In this document: positions 21,516-22,564 of the stretch, piece by piece
How positions within the stretch are numbered: position 1 is the first letter of the stretch
Layout of the letters: every line of letters begins with the position of its first letter
IMG/VR virus record: IMGVR_UViG_3300005289_000452
Span: 1 to 22,564 of that record
Length of the DNA: 22,564 nucleotides
Source of the DNA: a virus
Direction: 5' to 3' (one strand)
Made by a program: the position numbers and the translations under genes
The notes under the pieces: generated by a model
Database searches by the model: none
Seen by the model: the letters and a program-made list of their open reading frames with translations, nothing else
What the model was told of the DNA's origin: nothing

Positions 21516-21893
21516 ATGAAACCACAGGAACTAAGAATAGGAAACTACGTTAATCATAATTCATTCGGTATTTCTAAAATTACAGGAATACTTGAAGATG
21601 ATTTACGTGTAGATTATGACAATAATAATTACTGGGACTACTGTAAGTATATTGAACCCATAGAGCTTACCGAAGAGTGGTTGCTGAAGTTTGGGTTTAA
21701 AGCAGAAAGGTCAACGGTATATTTAAAGCTAAAGTATTCAACTAATGTTTCGGATTATGTATTGTATAATCGTGAGACAAAAGAATTATTATTTGTTAAA
21801 GATAATCAGTTGTGGTTATGTAAACATGAATACGTCCACCATCTGCAGAACTTGTACTTCGCTTTGGTAGGAGAAGAATTAACTATAAAGTAA
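21516..21893 (+). CDS. Conserved Bacteroidota phage protein
   Basis: 125 aa. RIGNYVNH at residues 7-14, YIEPIELTEEWLLKFGF near residue 47, and VHHLQNLYFALVGEEL at the C-terminus form a pattern often seen in short proteins of Bacteroidota phages and prophages. Function unknown. Complete by length. Confidence 0.72.
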   Translation: MKPQELRIGNYVNHNSFGISKITGILEDDLRVDYDNNNYWDYCKYIEPIELTEEWLLKFGFKAERSTVYLKLKYSTNVSDYVLYNRETKELLFVKDNQLWLCKHEYVHHLQNLYFALVGEELTIK

Positions 21894-21941
21894 TTACGGA
21901 AACCCTCATTACCTTATAAATCAACAAAACTAAATTTGAAC

Positions 21942-22076
21942 ATGAAATTTTTGAAAGAATTTATAACTGATTGTCTGCTCTTCCGACATCCGGATAGGCA
22001 AATTAAAACCGTAGGTGTCCTTATCTGGTTCGTCTTCATTGCCTGGATATGTTTTTTAATTAAATTTGAAATATGA
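21942..22076 (+). CDS. Small single-pass membrane protein, 44 aa
   Basis: ATG at 21942, stop TGA at 22074-22076 overlapping the next ATG (22073). Residues 1-22 are mixed with several charges (MKFLKEFITDCLLFRHPDR); residues 23-40 (TVGVLIWFVFIAWICFLI) are a clear transmembrane helix, then KFEI. A small inner-membrane protein of unknown role. Overlap with the next gene supports translation. Confidence 0.6.
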   Translation: MKFLKEFITDCLLFRHPDRQIKTVGVLIWFVFIAWICFLIKFEI

Positions 22077-22306
22077 AACCATTAGAAAGTATTATAAAAA
22101 AAGAAGATGGAACTAAACTAAAGTTTCAGACATATATTTGGAGTGAAATGAGAGATTATAACGTAGTTAAATGGAGTCAATCCGTTCAAAAAAGTCTAGT
22201 GGGGAAAAGAAAGTGGACTTTGGCAGAAAAAGGAGTTGATTACACAGATGATGATCTAAGGCTGGAAAGACTTAAATACGCTGAAGAGTTAAAAAAATCA
22301 ATTTAA
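22073..22306 (+). CDS. Small phage protein of unknown function
   Basis: 77 aa (MKPLESIIKKEDGTKLKFQT), basic, coupled to the preceding membrane ORF by ATGA. Contains WSEMRDYNVVKWSQSVQKSL and a C-terminal charged helix. No family recognised. Confidence 0.58.
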   Translation: MKPLESIIKKEDGTKLKFQTYIWSEMRDYNVVKWSQSVQKSLVGKRKWTLAEKGVDYTDDDLRLERLKYAEELKKSI

Positions 22307-22326
22307 AATCTCCATATATTTACTCC

Positions 22327-22545
22327 ATGGAAAACCAGGAAGAATTAGAGAGACAAATATTAGAGATCGTTAAGGCGCAACACACAAAGGACGGAGGAGC
22401 CAACGGCGTCAACTTCGGCAGCTTTGACCACTTTCTAAACATGTCCTTAGAGGAAAGAAATGAGTTCCTACTACGGATGGCTAAAGAGAAAAAAATAGCC
22501 GTTTTTAACAGCTTAAACATGAGGCGTATTACAATGCCTAAATAA
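22327..22545 (+). CDS. Small phage protein of unknown function
   Basis: 72 aa (MENQEELERQILEIVKAQH). N-terminal amphipathic helix, then a Gly/Asn-rich turn (DGGANGVNFGSFDHFLNM) and a second helix with basic residues. No family recognised. It is the last complete gene before the window ends; the remaining 19 bases hold nothing recognisable. Confidence 0.58.
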   Translation: MENQEELERQILEIVKAQHTKDGGANGVNFGSFDHFLNMSLEERNEFLLRMAKEKKIAVFNSLNMRRITMPK

Positions 22546-22564
22546 ACAAAACCCCTGCATTAAC

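Larger units (their letters stand above)
3305..22564. mobile_element. Temperate phage (prophage) left arm, right end outside window
   Basis: After the host metH-metF pair the content changes to phage genes: tyrosine integrase, divergent XRE/S24 repressor, small early genes, DGR, nuclease, SSB-like protein, DUF4373 protein, DnaB, DNA methyltransferase, then many small overlapping genes. Order and strand pattern (integrase, leftward repressor, long rightward early operon) match temperate Bacteroidota phages. No head, tail, terminase or lysis gene is in the window, so a complete phage cannot be proven from this sequence; an integrative element carrying phage early genes is the alternative. The left boundary is an estimate placed between metF and the integrase. 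Confidence 0.85.

Noticed and set aside
21931-21938. TAAATTTG resembling a -7 promoter box before the small membrane ORF
   Set aside because: No TTTG at the right distance upstream, and it lies only 3 nt before the start codon, so initiation would fall inside the gene.

Overview
The window joins a bacterial chromosome to the left part of an integrated temperate phage. The host looks like a Bacteroidota of the Flavobacteriia, probably Chryseobacterium or a near relative. The grounds are AT-rich DNA, MetH and MetF of flavobacterial type, promoters of the Bacteroidota form TTTG-N19-TAnnTTTG, few Shine-Dalgarno sequences, and a DUF4373-type replication protein. The species call is an inference.

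Layout. Positions 1-3232 are host methionine and folate genes: the 3' part of metH, then metF. A short AT-rich junction (3233-3357) holds an 11-nt tandem repeat and is the likely left attachment region. The phage begins with a tyrosine recombinase (3358-4554). Two leftward genes follow: a small secreted protein and an XRE/S24 repressor. Rightward early transcription starts at a clear promoter at 5916-5946. The first genes are small DNA-binding or unknown proteins.

The centrepiece is a diversity-generating retroelement (DGR) at 7472-9480. Two tandem target genes each carry a 74-nt variable repeat (VR). A shared adenine-rich template repeat (TR) follows, then a DGR-type reverse transcriptase. 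In both VRs every mismatch to the TR falls on a TR adenine: 16 and 15 of 18 adenines are changed, and none of the 56 other positions. The targets are small proteins without a signal peptide, and they sit in the early region next to replication and recombination genes rather than among tail genes.

Downstream lie a DNA-metabolism block (wHTH protein, conserved phage protein, PD-(D/E)XK nuclease, SSB-like protein, DUF4373 replication protein, DnaB helicase) and a second regulatory switch. The switch is a 70-aa leftward gene facing a rightward operon across a symmetric GTAC operator array, with two overlapping consensus promoters (14807-14860). From 14890 to the end is an accessory region of small, mostly unrecognised genes. 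It includes an adenine methyltransferase, a lipoprotein, two Cys-rich (zinc-ribbon-like) proteins and DUF551-like proteins. Four of the genes are preceded by a repeated modular leader with hairpins and, in two copies, matching 20-codon micro-ORFs.

No structural, packaging or lysis genes are seen, and the right phage end is outside the window. No tRNA, rRNA or CRISPR was found.
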